Both the position numbers and the translations under genes were made by a program. From Cellvibrionaceae bacterium (GTDB taxonomy: Bacteria > Pseudomonadota > Gammaproteobacteria > Pseudomonadales > Cellvibrionaceae): DNA of 62,415 nucleotides. Positions within the stretch are counted from its first letter, which is position 1; the number at the start of each line of letters is the position of its first letter. The DNA lies in NCBI GenBank assembly GCA_021151695.1, contig JAGKWU010000021.1, forward strand, positions 1 to 62,415. Direction: 5' to 3'. This document shows positions 36,339-45,127 of the stretch, one piece after another. Below the pieces are notes generated by a model. That model was given only the letters and a program-made list of their open reading frames with translations, ran no database searches and was not told the DNA's origin.

Positions 36339-37035
36339 CTAACAGTCCCTCCTCCGAACTCAAGGTATACACCTGCAAAAGAATCTCTGCATTCGGGTAC
36401 TGCACGACTTTGTAATCCAATGTCTGCCAATAAAAGCGCCAGGGCAACTGTTCGAGGGATTTCAACAGCTGCACAACCTCTGTGTAGTTACCAGCCAGTT
36501 TTAGCTCCACAGCATGCATATACACGCCAGCATTTTGCGGTTGCCCTTGCGCACTAGCCCGGGGAGCGCTTTGCCCACTTTCAGATATCTGTGTCAATTG
36601 CAATTCCATCGCGGGCATGGTGTTAACTTCTATCAGGGTGACCCGCTCTGCCTTGTTTAAAACATCCTGTAATGCCAGTGGCAGTTGCTCTGCTTTAATC
36701 AATCGCTGGGACACTGACTGCAACTGGGTGTCAACATTGGCAATATCAGATTCCAGCTGCGTGATCTGGGCTTTTTTGGTTCGCGCCGGATCATTTAACA
36801 AACTTTGGGTAACCGCTGCTATTTGCGTTTGCAAGTTGCGCTGTTCGTTTTCGCTGGCAGCGATTTTGCTTTCCAACTCGTGTCGTTTGCTGTCAAAGGG
36901 CGACTGGATGACAAAGTTCCAGAACATGAACACAGCAGCCAGCATGCACATAAATATTAATGCACGCTCGCGCATGACACGTGCGTCGATCAGTTCTTGC
37001 CATTTTTTAAACTGTTCTTTTAAAGAGGCGGGCAT
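36331..37035 (-). CDS. mshJ: MSHA biogenesis protein MshJ (PilO-like)
   Basis: A 234-residue bitopic protein: short cytoplasmic start, one transmembrane helix (about 25-45), a coiled coil (about 50-115), then a ferredoxin-like periplasmic domain. This is the PilO/GspM layout. Its start codon overlaps the stop of the PilN-like gene (TAATG), and mshK starts inside its end, consistent with a stoichiometric inner-membrane complex. Confidence 0.86.
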   Translation of the reverse strand: MPASLKEQFKKWQELIDARVMRERALIFMCMLAAVFMFWNFVIQSPFDSKRHELESKIAASENEQRNLQTQIAAVTQSLLNDPARTKKAQITQLESDIANVDTQLQSVSQRLIKAEQLPLALQDVLNKAERVTLIEVNTMPAMELQLTQISESGQSAPRASAQGQPQNAGVYMHAVELKLAGNYTEVVQLLKSLEQLPWRFYWQTLDYKVVQYPNAEILLQVYTLSSEEGLLGV

Positions 37036-37652
37036 TAGTTCTGGCCTCCAACTTTTTTCGACGCATCGCTCTGGGCTTTTGCCAAACTGAATTGCAATGT
37101 GCTGCCATTATTTTCACGTGTGATGTTGAGCACACCAAAGGCAACTTTCTCAAAGCTTGGATCATTTCGCAGGCGTTGGAGATAAAGCGGGATCTGATCT
37201 GCTGCGCTGGTTTTTCCGCTCAACTCGGCGTAGCTACCACCTCGTTGCAATGAAAAAGTCTCCAGCGAAATACTGCTTAGCGATGCCTGCGCCAACGCAT
37301 TAAGTTGGGCAGAAAAACCTTTATCGTTGCCCAAATCCTGATGCTGGATCATGGCTAGAATTTGCAAATGACGCTGTAAATTAGCTTGCAGCTGCTCGAT
37401 ACGAACATCAAGGTCAGCACCGGACTGCGCAGGCTTGTTTTTGGTTAAGGCATCGAACTGCTGCAATATGGTTTTAGTCGCTTCTTGCGATTGCACTAAT
37501 TGCTCTTCAAGACCACGATTTTGAAAACTGCTATAGAGCGTGAACAACAACAGCAACACCAGCAGACCCGCGCAAGCCCACACCATATGAATAGCGCGCA
37601 AGGGTTCGCGGTTGGGACGGAACTCCGGCAGATAGAGATTGATCTGCTGCAT
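37035..37652 (-). CDS. PilN-like MSHA platform protein
   Basis: A 205-residue protein with the PilN signature MQQINLYLPEFRPNRE at its start, a transmembrane helix (about 22-44), a coiled coil and a ferredoxin-like periplasmic domain. The ATG at 37652 overlaps the mshI stop (TAATG). PilN N-termini bind the groove of PilM/MshI. In some annotations it is called MshI2. It completes a PilM-N-O-P set with mshI, mshJ and mshK. Confidence 0.85.
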   Translation of the reverse strand: MQQINLYLPEFRPNREPLRAIHMVWACAGLLVLLLLFTLYSSFQNRGLEEQLVQSQEATKTILQQFDALTKNKPAQSGADLDVRIEQLQANLQRHLQILAMIQHQDLGNDKGFSAQLNALAQASLSSISLETFSLQRGGSYAELSGKTSAADQIPLYLQRLRNDPSFEKVAFGVLNITRENNGSTLQFSLAKAQSDASKKVGGQN

Positions 37653-38581
37653 TAGCTCACCCCCACCTGATCTTCGCGCAGGGCGGCGCCCAATGCGAGC
37701 AAGCAAAGCGACAAATTGTGCTCGGCAATATCTTCGTCAATTTGAATGCCGCCATCCAGTTTGAGCACATCTATGGTGACGGCGAGACCATTGCGAATTT
37801 CGGGTGTGAGCTTGTCGGCAGTGACATTTTCACCGCACAAAAAAACATGGCTCGGTGGTGATTGACGCAACTGGCGTTCGAAATAATCGAGCGAACGTTG
37901 CAACTCAAGCACCAGCGCATCACCAGGCAAATCATCCAGCAGGCCACCGTTGTAAGCCAGGGAAAATTGACGGGACAAATAGAGGTTGCCATCCCGGATA
38001 ATTTGCAAGCTGCCGCCACCCTGGCTCAGCTTGACCAAGGCAACACCACGTTTGGTATCGCAACAGGTTTGTGCCAGGTTGCGCAGCGCCAGCTCCGGGA
38101 TATCAATAGCATTTAGCTCTGCATTCACCGCTTTTGCAGTAGCGACGAGCTGCACAACAGTACTGCGCTGGGCAACGACAGCATAGGCCATACGGCTGGT
38201 GCCACGCGCACTGTCTTCCGGCAATAAAAAAGCATCTATGACCGCATCGGCGACAGGAAACTGGATTAAATCTTTCACCCGCCAGCGCAAAGCTTCTGCC
38301 AATTCTTCTTGTGGCACCTTGGGGGCCTCGCCCAATAGCAGCTGATACTGGCCATTAGCTACCACAAAATTGCAAGGGACATTTTGCAAACCCAATTTGG
38401 CAAGGCGATTGCGCAATAGATCGAGGGAATTAGCGCTGGCATCGGCGGGCAAAAACTCGCAGTGCGCTAGCAAAGGTTGTTGGGTGGCAGGCCGCCGAAT
38501 GTGGGCAAAGGCAACACCATCGGCCGCGAACTCGACACCGACGACTTCATTTTGTCGCGCTTTAGCACCGAACCAGTTCAA
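37652..38581 (-). CDS. mshI: MSHA biogenesis protein MshI (PilM-like actin fold)
   Basis: A 309-residue cytoplasmic protein with the actin-like PilM fold; it opens with LNWFGAKARQNEVVGVEF. The start is TTG at 38581, with AGAGG 8 bases upstream, the only plausible start for this region. It would bind ATP and recruit the PilN-like partner encoded next. It is the first gene of the MSHA operon; its promoter must lie in the gap toward moeA. No mshH (GGDEF/EAL-like) gene precedes it. Confidence 0.88.
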   Translation of the reverse strand: MNWFGAKARQNEVVGVEFAADGVAFAHIRRPATQQPLLAHCEFLPADASANSLDLLRNRLAKLGLQNVPCNFVVANGQYQLLLGEAPKVPQEELAEALRWRVKDLIQFPVADAVIDAFLLPEDSARGTSRMAYAVVAQRSTVVQLVATAKAVNAELNAIDIPELALRNLAQTCCDTKRGVALVKLSQGGGSLQIIRDGNLYLSRQFSLAYNGGLLDDLPGDALVLELQRSLDYFERQLRQSPPSHVFLCGENVTADKLTPEIRNGLAVTIDVLKLDGGIQIDEDIAEHNLSLCLLALGAALREDQVGVS

Positions 38582-38848
38582 CGGAGGGCCTCTTGATACA
38601 GGGGGGAATTACGTCTCTAGTTTTATACGTGCCATAAACCCGATAGGGGTTCAAGCCGCAACCTAATAACTCTTCTTTATAATTAAAGCGGCAAACATAA
38701 CCGTTAACTTGACCTTAGACTATAAAACTGAAAAATGCCAAATTCCTGTCGCCAGTTTTATCTATACCCAGGAGCGATCATTCCATCAGTTACAATAGCT
38801 CAGCTTTCGGTTAACCCTGTCCAGCCTATCCTCAATCGAGCTCTTATC
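38582..38848. other. divergent mshI/moeA promoter region
   Basis: 267 bases between the start of the MSHA operon and moeA, AT-rich around 38640-38740. On the minus strand CGTATAAAAC is a candidate -10 for mshI, but no -35 at proper distance is convincing; TGGCACG nearby resembles a sigma54 -24 element but lacks the -12 GC. On the plus strand TATAAA near 38721 is a candidate for moeA. Confidence 0.35.
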
Positions 38849-40069
38849 ATGGATCATTGCGCCACCCCCGGTCTCATTCCTGTTACTGATGCCCTTTCGC
38901 TTATGCGTAAGGCATTAACCCCTATTGGCCAGACTGAAGTAATCCCTCTTATGGATGCGCTCGACCGGATATTGGCCCAACCGCTTCGTTCTTCTATTAA
39001 TGTACCTGGCTGGGATAACTCGGCTATGGATGGCTATGCGGTGCGAGCTGCCGACGGATTACAGCATAAAGTTATTGGCCAGGCGTTGGCCGGCCATCCT
39101 TTTGACGGCACGCTCGGCTCCGGTGAAGCCATTCGTATTATGACCGGAGCTCCTGTACCTGCCGGTGCAGATACAGTCGTCATGCAAGAAGACGTCATCC
39201 GAGAGGGAGATCAGATTCGCCTCCAGCGGCAGCCACAAACAGGGGACAATATCCGGCGCGCTGGAGAAGATATTGCACAAGGTAGCGAGGTATTACCCGC
39301 CGGTCACCGTATCAGTGCTATAGATATTGGCTTGCTTGCCTCCCTGGGTTGCAGCCAGTTGGAGGTTTATCGCCGCTTGCGCGTCGCCCTGCTCTCCACG
39401 GGAGATGAATTGGTGGCGCCCGGGCAACCCTTGGCCCAAGGCCAGATCTACGACTCCAATCGCGCCATGCTGCAGGCGCTGCTCCAACGCCTGAACCTTG
39501 AGGTAATCGACCTGGGCTTGCAGCCCGACAACCGCGCAAACATTAGCGATGCCTTTGCCAGAGCCGCCCACAACGCCGACGTAGTTATCTCCAGCGGCGG
39601 CGTGTCTGTGGGCGATGCCGATTACACCAAAGAAGTGCTAGCTAATCTGGGCGACATACATTTCTGGAAAGTCGCTATGAAACCGGGCAAGCCCTTCGCC
39701 TTTGGCCAGTTAGGGAATGGTTGGTTTTTTGGCCTGCCGGGTAATCCTGTATCAGCCGCCGTTACCTATCACCAACTAGTACTGCCAGCATTGCGGCTAC
39801 TCAGCGGGGAAGTTTTTGAGCCAACGCCAGTGCTGTCGGCTGTCACCCAGGTTCGATTGAAAAAACAGCCAGGCAGGGCTGATTACCAACGCGGCCAACT
39901 CAGCTGTGTAGAGGGTGAAATGCAGGTGCGTAGCACAGGGGCGCAGGGCTCCGGGATTCTCACCTCCATGGCGCAGGCCAATGCTTACATAGTGCTGGAA
40001 CGCGAGCGCGGCACTGTGGAGACAGGAGAGACAGTAAGTGTTTTGCCGTTTGATCGGTTTATTCGATAG
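38849..40069 (+). CDS. moeA: molybdopterin molybdenumtransferase MoeA
   Basis: MoeA inserts molybdate into adenylated molybdopterin. The protein has 406 residues, close to E. coli MoeA (411). Visible are the N-terminal GWDNSAMDGYA block, the molybdopterin-binding core with STGDELV and SSGGVSVGDADYTK, and KPGKPFAFG and GLPGNPVSA near the end of the catalytic domain. The ATG at 38849 is chosen because the family starts here; 38 residues of an upstream extension look unlike MoeA. No moaA-E or mog genes accompany it. Confidence 0.93.
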   Translation: MDHCATPGLIPVTDALSLMRKALTPIGQTEVIPLMDALDRILAQPLRSSINVPGWDNSAMDGYAVRAADGLQHKVIGQALAGHPFDGTLGSGEAIRIMTGAPVPAGADTVVMQEDVIREGDQIRLQRQPQTGDNIRRAGEDIAQGSEVLPAGHRISAIDIGLLASLGCSQLEVYRRLRVALLSTGDELVAPGQPLAQGQIYDSNRAMLQALLQRLNLEVIDLGLQPDNRANISDAFARAAHNADVVISSGGVSVGDADYTKEVLANLGDIHFWKVAMKPGKPFAFGQLGNGWFFGLPGNPVSAAVTYHQLVLPALRLLSGEVFEPTPVLSAVTQVRLKKQPGRADYQRGQLSCVEGEMQVRSTGAQGSGILTSMAQANAYIVLERERGTVETGETVSVLPFDRFIR

Positions 40070-40086
40070 GTGGCCAGGTGCGGCTG

Positions 40087-40180
40087 GCTAGGCGCCAACT
40101 ACTACGCGTCCCGAGCTAGGCACCAACTACGCGTCCCGAACTAGGCGCCTACCCCAGCTAGGCGCCGCCAGCTAGGCGCC
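40087..40180. repeat. short interspersed repeats of GCTAGGCGCC and CTACGCGTCCCGA
   Basis: GCTAGGCGCC or one-base variants occur five to six times in 94 bases, starting at 40087 and ending at 40180. Two copies of a spacer with ACTACGCGTCCCGA lie between the first ones. The last copy contains the trmL stop codon (minus-strand TAG from CTA at 40172-40174). The array looks like an expansion by slippage between the stop of moeA and the end of trmL. Confidence 0.8.
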
Positions 40181-40642
40181 CCCCACGAAATCCAACTGGC
40201 GCCAGGCTTCGTAGGTAATGATAGCGACGGAATTGCTCAGGTTGAGACTGCGGTTGGAAGGCTGCATAGGGATGCGAAGCCTGTGCTCTGGCGGAATTGC
40301 GTTGCGGACGGCATCGGGTAAACCGGCAGTTTCCGAACCAAACAAAAACACATCCCCCTCCCGGTATTCCAACTGGTGGTGCAAACGACTGCCCTTGGTA
40401 GTGCAAGCCAGAATACGCGCACCGGCTACAGCCGAGAGAAAAGCCTCGTAGTCGGGATGAATCTTCAGGTTCGCCAGCTCGTGATAATCCAGCCCTGCCC
40501 TGCGTACACTTTTCTCATCAAGACTGAATCCCAAGGGCTCAATTAAATGCAACTGACAACCATTGTTGGCCGCCAGACGAATGATATTGCCAGTATTCGG
40601 GGCGATTTGAGGTTCGTACAAGGCTATATGGAACATACGCAT
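40172..40642 (-). CDS. trmL: tRNA (cytidine/uridine-34-2'-O)-methyltransferase TrmL
   Basis: TrmL methylates the 2'-OH of the wobble base of tRNA-Leu isoacceptors with SAM. A 156-residue SPOUT enzyme matching E. coli TrmL: ALYEPQIAPNTGNIIRLAANN at the start, RRAGLDYHE, FGSETAGLP and the SPOUT knot SRSLNLSNSV-type segment (SNRSLNLSNSVAI). The C-terminus (DFVGGA) ends inside a repeat array. A second ATG two codons in (40636) is an equal choice of start. Confidence 0.94.
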   Translation of the reverse strand: MRMFHIALYEPQIAPNTGNIIRLAANNGCQLHLIEPLGFSLDEKSVRRAGLDYHELANLKIHPDYEAFLSAVAGARILACTTKGSRLHHQLEYREGDVFLFGSETAGLPDAVRNAIPPEHRLRIPMQPSNRSLNLSNSVAIITYEAWRQLDFVGGA

Positions 40643-40723
40643 GAGAGGCCAGGATTAGAAAGGCAGGCATTGTACCGGCTTTAGCTTCGTGGCCAAACCC
40701 ACTATCATGCGCGCTTTTCTCCT

Positions 40724-41182
40724 ATGAGCTTAACTATGGCTTCTATCCAGATATTGGTTGGCAGTGTTTTTGGCGGCGCAGAACAAGTCGCCGAACTGGC
40801 GGCCAACCGCCTGCGCGAACTGGGCCACAGCGTCAGCATTAATACCTGGGCCCGCCCGGAGGACTTGGCGCGGGACCCCAACGAAATTTTGTTGTTATGC
40901 CATTCCAACACCGGCGCCGGTGACCTGCCTGACAATATACAGCCGCTCTATATTCATCTCACTCGCGACTACCCGCGGATTGCCGGCCGCCGCTATGGCG
41001 TCATCAACCTGGCCGACAGCAGCTACAGCACGTTTAACGAGGGCGGCCAGATGCTGGATGCCGCCTTTGCCGATCTGGGCGCCCAGCGCATAGGCGAACC
41101 CCTGGTACTGGATGCTTGTAGCGGTGACAACCCCGAACAACTCACCCTCGAGTGGATTAACGATTGGGCTAACTCTTTATGA
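40724..41182 (+). CDS. MioC-like flavodoxin
   Basis: A 152-residue flavodoxin-fold protein. The FMN phosphate loop is GSVFGGAEQV and the second FMN loop region is SNTGAGDLPDN with LADSSYSTF near 107, as in MioC/CysJ-type short flavodoxins. It overlaps fldB by 4 bases (ATGA), so the two are coupled. MioC has been tied to biotin synthesis in E. coli; the partner here is unknown. Confidence 0.85.
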   Translation: MSLTMASIQILVGSVFGGAEQVAELAANRLRELGHSVSINTWARPEDLARDPNEILLLCHSNTGAGDLPDNIQPLYIHLTRDYPRIAGRRYGVINLADSSYSTFNEGGQMLDAAFADLGAQRIGEPLVLDACSGDNPEQLTLEWINDWANSL

Positions 41183-41697
41183 CTGCACCTATAGGCCTGT
41201 TTTACGGCAGCTCCACCTGTTACACAGAAATGGCGGGCGAAAAAATCCGTGCCCAATTGGGCGAAGAGTTGGTGGATATCTTCAACATCAACGCCACCCC
41301 CATAGTAACGGCCGAATTTTATGACCACCTGATTTTTGGCATTCCCACCTGGGATTACGGTGAGTTGCAAGAAGATTGGGAAGAGATTTGGGACGAGATC
41401 GACGAAGTTGACTTTACCGGTAAGAAAGTTGCGCTCTATGGTTTGGGCGACCAAATCGGTTATCCCGAATGGTTTCTCGATGCCATGGGCTATCTGCACA
41501 GCAAACTCATCGCCCGCGGTGCAATTCCCTGCGGATACTGGCCAATTGATGGTTTCACCTTTGAAGCCTCCAAGGCACTTACACATGATGGCAAATTCTT
41601 TGTGGGCCTGGCGCTCGACGAGGAAAATGAATTTGCCAAAAGCGCCGAGCGCATCGCCGGTTGGTGCGAGCAAGTGCGGGAAGAATTCGGCCTGTGA
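41179..41697 (+). CDS. fldB: flavodoxin FldB
   Basis: A 172-residue long-chain flavodoxin closely following E. coli FldB: GLFYGSSTCYTEMAGEKIR with the FMN phosphate loop, GIPTWDYGELQEDWE for the isoalloxazine loop, and ALYGLGDQIGYPEWFLDA. It would carry electrons from ferredoxin-NADP reductase to radical-SAM or other partners. It starts inside the MioC-like gene, and mnmC starts inside its stop codon. Confidence 0.93.
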   Translation: MTAPIGLFYGSSTCYTEMAGEKIRAQLGEELVDIFNINATPIVTAEFYDHLIFGIPTWDYGELQEDWEEIWDEIDEVDFTGKKVALYGLGDQIGYPEWFLDAMGYLHSKLIARGAIPCGYWPIDGFTFEASKALTHDGKFFVGLALDEENEFAKSAERIAGWCEQVREEFGL

Positions 41698-43751
41698 GCC
41701 AAGAACCACAAACCCAGCACGCGATCCTTGACCCTCATGCCGTTCTGGAGTGGGATGCCGAGGGCCAGCCTGTATCAGGCAGCTTCGGGGATGTCTATTT
41801 CTCCAAGGCTAATGGACTGGAAGAAACCCGCCATGTTTTCCTGCAACACAACCAACTGCCCGAACGGTGGCGGCAGCTGTCTGAAAGCAGCCATTTTGTT
41901 ATAGGCGAAACCGGCTTTGGCTCAGGGCTCAATTTCCTTGCCGCCTGGGAGCTATGGCTGGCAACGGCACCAACCAGTGCGCAATTGCATTTCGTCACCG
42001 TCGAAAAATATCCCCTGAAAAAATCTGATCTGACGCGCGCACTGGCACTTTGGCCCAGCCTCGCGCCCCTTGCTGATCAGCTGATCAGCACTTATCCCGC
42101 CATAGTGGGCCGCGGCTTCCACCGACTCAACTTTATGGATGGGCGCATCAAGCTCACCCTGATTATCGATGATGCCGCCGAGGGCTTCGCCCGCCTGTTA
42201 GCCAGTGAGCATCCGCTTTTCAGCCATACCGGCCCGAAAGTAGATGCCTGGTTTCTGGATGGCTTCGCTCCTGCAAAAAATCCGCAGATGTGGAGCGATC
42301 AATTATTTGATTGCATCCACAAGCTCAGTGGCCCAAGCACTACCGCAGCGACTTTTAGTGCGGCAGGCATCGTCAAACAAGGACTGCGGCGCGCCAGTTT
42401 TGAAGTTCGCAAAGTGGCGGGGTTCGGACGCAAGCGCGAGATGGTCAAGGCGGAGTTTGCTGCGGCTTCTGAATTACCCACTGTCGACCACCTCAACTAT
42501 CGCCGGTTTAATAATTTCCCTGCCCCCTGGGTAGTTAACCAAAATCATGGCGCTCCGCAGAGCAAGCAGGCATTAATCATCGGTGGCGGGCTCGCCGGAT
42601 GCCACACCGCGCGCGCGCTGGCTGATCGCGGGTGGCAAGTCACGATTGCCGATCGGCAAAACGCCCTGGCGCAAGAGGGATCAGGCAATCCACAGGGTGC
42701 ACTCTACGCCAAGCTATCCCCATTGGATGAAGCCCAGGCGGCCTTTAATATCGCCTGCCTGCAGTATTCGGTAGCGTTCTATAAGCCCATGTGGCCTTTG
42801 ACTGGCGACAACTGTGGCCTGCTGCAAATTGCCCACAGCCCGGCAGAAACCAGGTTGCAGGAACAACTGCGCGAAAAATTCAGCCATGTTGAGCAATTGG
42901 TGGAGTTTGTATCGGCAGATCGTGCCAGCCAATTGGCCGGCACCTCACTAAAAGCCGGTGGGCTTTTCTTTCCCGATGCAGGCTGGATAGATCCGCGTCG
43001 CCTCTGCGCCCAGCTGGTCGATCACCCCAATATCCAGCTGCAGCTCAATACCGACATCACTCAACTCGAACCCGCTACTGATGGTTGGCGAGCGATAACC
43101 CGGGATGAGCGCGTACTCGCGGCTGCCACGGTAGTTATTGCCAACGCTGGCGAAGGTAAACAGCTTGCGCAGCTGGATCACCTACCGCTCCGCAAGATCC
43201 GCGGTCAAATCAGCCGATTTGCGCAGACGCCGCACGCCCCCCAGTTGCGCACTGTTGTTTGCGCCGAAGGCTATATACCGCCGGCGCAGGATGGATTCTT
43301 TTGCACCGGCGCAACCTTCCACCCGGACGATATGGACACCAGCATCCGCACCGCTGATCACCACACCAATCTGGACAATCTCCTCGCGCACCTACCGGAG
43401 TTTGCAAGCCAAGTTGATCCACAACAATTGGAAGGACGCGTAAGTTACCGCTGCAGCCTGCCGGATTATCTCCCCTGCGTTGGCCCGGCTGCGGATGTTG
43501 AACCCATGTTGATGCGCTTTGAACGCATGCGCAAAAATGCCCGCGCCGGCTTTACCGAGAGCGGCGCTTACTTGCCCGGATTATTTGTCAACCTCGGCCA
43601 CGGCGCGCGCGGCCTGGCCTATACACCTCTGTGTGCCGAACTGCTGGCGGCGCAGATTAATAACGAGCCCTGGCCCATAGCCCGCGAGCTGGGCAATGCA
43701 CTCAACCCCGCCCGCTTTTTAATCCGTGACCTGATGCGCAACAAGCGCTGA
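41694..43751 (+). CDS. mnmC: bifunctional tRNA mnm5s2U biosynthesis enzyme MnmC
   Basis: MnmC makes the last two steps of mnm5s2U34 in tRNA: the FAD-dependent domain removes the carboxymethyl group and the SAM domain methylates. At 685 residues, the order is methyltransferase first (GETGFGSGLNFLAAWEL near 70-85; WFLDGFAPAKNP motif) then FAD oxidoreductase (IIGGGLAGCHTARALA near 297). The GTG at 41694 overlaps the fldB TGA stop (GTGA), and the family N-terminus fits; an earlier in-frame ATG lies inside fldB. A flavodoxin gene directly before a flavin tRNA enzyme is notable. Confidence 0.94.
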   Translation: MSQEPQTQHAILDPHAVLEWDAEGQPVSGSFGDVYFSKANGLEETRHVFLQHNQLPERWRQLSESSHFVIGETGFGSGLNFLAAWELWLATAPTSAQLHFVTVEKYPLKKSDLTRALALWPSLAPLADQLISTYPAIVGRGFHRLNFMDGRIKLTLIIDDAAEGFARLLASEHPLFSHTGPKVDAWFLDGFAPAKNPQMWSDQLFDCIHKLSGPSTTAATFSAAGIVKQGLRRASFEVRKVAGFGRKREMVKAEFAAASELPTVDHLNYRRFNNFPAPWVVNQNHGAPQSKQALIIGGGLAGCHTARALADRGWQVTIADRQNALAQEGSGNPQGALYAKLSPLDEAQAAFNIACLQYSVAFYKPMWPLTGDNCGLLQIAHSPAETRLQEQLREKFSHVEQLVEFVSADRASQLAGTSLKAGGLFFPDAGWIDPRRLCAQLVDHPNIQLQLNTDITQLEPATDGWRAITRDERVLAAATVVIANAGEGKQLAQLDHLPLRKIRGQISRFAQTPHAPQLRTVVCAEGYIPPAQDGFFCTGATFHPDDMDTSIRTADHHTNLDNLLAHLPEFASQVDPQQLEGRVSYRCSLPDYLPCVGPAADVEPMLMRFERMRKNARAGFTESGAYLPGLFVNLGHGARGLAYTPLCAELLAAQINNEPWPIARELGNALNPARFLIRDLMRNKR

Positions 43752-43831
43752 AAAACAATCTCTCATCGGTTACGCACGCGTCAATTTTCCTGACTATACT
43801 CAGGCAAACCCGCTGCTGCAGAGATAAGAAT

Positions 43832-44278
43832 ATGCTAACGACCGGACGCAACTACCAGTTGGATTATCAGGACGACCTGGATTTTATTCACAACTACTAC
43901 GAGCGCCTGGTGATAGAAACCATCACCGAGCAGAGTGAGCGGGTGCAGCAAGGCGACCGGGATTTTTTAGCGGATGTAGCCTGTGTTGCGCTCAACCGAT
44001 TGCCACCGCGCTACATACGCCACGATGTGGATATGACTTTTTTTATGTCGCCGCAGGATATTAAAGAGATTGGCGAAAAAGTCGCCCAGGCAGTTAGCGA
44101 TGCGATCAACTATGTCGAAAGTCGCGAGCGCGGCGAAGATCCGAAACTCGCCACTGTAGAAGTCTCCCTCGCCGGCACTCGCTCAACAAAACCGGCAAAG
44201 GCAAACAAAGAAACTGCCAGTGACGATACTGAAAAATCCAAACCAGCAAAAAGCAAAGGCGGCAAAAAGAAATCCTGA
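43832..44278 (+). CDS. ComFB-domain protein with lysine-rich tail
   Basis: A 148-residue protein. Residues about 15-95 match the late-competence ComFB family, including FLADVACVALNRLPPRYIRHD. ComFB domains are reported as cyclic-dinucleotide binders in some bacteria, though I cannot show binding here. The last 45 residues are Lys/Ser/Ala-rich and disordered-looking (KPAKSKGGKKKS), suggestive of nucleic-acid contact. It stands alone, 80 bases after mnmC, and is closed by a strong terminator. Confidence 0.8.
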   Translation: MLTTGRNYQLDYQDDLDFIHNYYERLVIETITEQSERVQQGDRDFLADVACVALNRLPPRYIRHDVDMTFFMSPQDIKEIGEKVAQAVSDAINYVESRERGEDPKLATVEVSLAGTRSTKPAKANKETASDDTEKSKPAKSKGGKKKS

Positions 44279-44341
44279 TCTACCCTAAGACTACCTCAGC
44301 CAAAAGCCAATAATTAAAGAATCCAATAATTCACTAACATT

Positions 44342-44375
44342 AAAAAGCCGTCGGTGGTTTGCCGACGGCTTTTTT
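44342..44375. terminator. bidirectional rho-independent terminator
   Basis: A stem of GCCGTCGG/CCGACGGC with a 7-base loop, with A5 before and T6 after. It lies between the convergent ComFB and DUF502 genes and can serve both. Confidence 0.9.
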
Positions 44376-44399
44376 ATTGGGCACAAAAACGATAGTGAT

Positions 44400-45023
44400 C
44401 TAATCTTCTTCCGCCAGCGGTTTTGATAACACTTGCGAACCGCTACCACAGGCGATGATGGTACGCATCACAGCCTCTACCGTCATATGGGGCAACAACT
44501 CCACACTCTCTGCGCCCAAGTGATAAACCATTCCCGATGTCAGGAAAGGTGCTGTAGGAACATACACAGTGAAATCACCATTATCGTGCTTGGCAGTGAC
44601 TATGCCTGTCACTGAAGTGGGAACCTGCCTGCCCATGATATAAGCGCGGCAGGGTTCGCCTTTAAGCAGCGAAGTATTGCCCTCCCCGCCCAGCAATTGC
44701 GTCACCAGCTTGTTGATGGTTTGATAGCCGGGCAAAATTTTACCTAGCACATCGTCGATCATATCGTGCAGCCATTGGCCCACATTGGTTTTTACTAACA
44801 GACCAATCAAAAAGCAGCCAACCAGCAAAAGCACTACGCCGGTAAAATCAGCCATATAATTGGTGAGCGGACTCCAGCTGGCCACCCAATCATTGAAAGG
44901 CTTGATTGCACGGCTGATCAAACCAAACAGCCATTCAGCAAAAAGCACTAATATGGCCATGGGCAAAACCACCATAAATCCGCCCAACAATGTGATACTG
45001 ACAAATGAACGCAAACGCTTCAT
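44400..45023 (-). CDS. DUF502 family membrane protein
   Basis: A 207-residue protein. The ATG at 45023 has AAGGCGAG upstream; a longer frame would add 64 residues unrelated to the family. Two transmembrane helices (about 8-35 and 58-80) precede a soluble domain with the DUF502 motifs LPGYQTINKLVTQLLG and VYVPTAPFLTSGMVY. DUF502 has no established function. It is divergent from the glutaminyl cyclase gene. Confidence 0.85.
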   Translation of the reverse strand: MKRLRSFVSITLLGGFMVVLPMAILVLFAEWLFGLISRAIKPFNDWVASWSPLTNYMADFTGVVLLLVGCFLIGLLVKTNVGQWLHDMIDDVLGKILPGYQTINKLVTQLLGGEGNTSLLKGEPCRAYIMGRQVPTSVTGIVTAKHDNGDFTVYVPTAPFLTSGMVYHLGAESVELLPHMTVEAVMRTIIACGSGSQVLSKPLAEED

Positions 45024-45095
45024 GATGCTCGCCTTTTCAACAGATTTTTTACCCAAACCACACGCCCACAAGCGTGTAACTGCGTGCGAGCAACT

Positions 45096-45127
45096 GCCCG
45101 CATGTAACAGAGCCCGCATGTAACAGA
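45096..45127. repeat. 16-base perfect tandem duplication before the 45136 gene
   Basis: GCCCGCATGTAACAGA occurs twice in succession (45096-45111 and 45112-45127), ending 8 bases before the GTG start of the glutaminyl cyclase and merging into its AGAGAG ribosome site. Confidence 0.9.

Noticed and set aside
38582..38720. sigma54-like TGGCACG upstream of mshI
   Set aside because: The -12 GC dinucleotide at the right spacing is missing.
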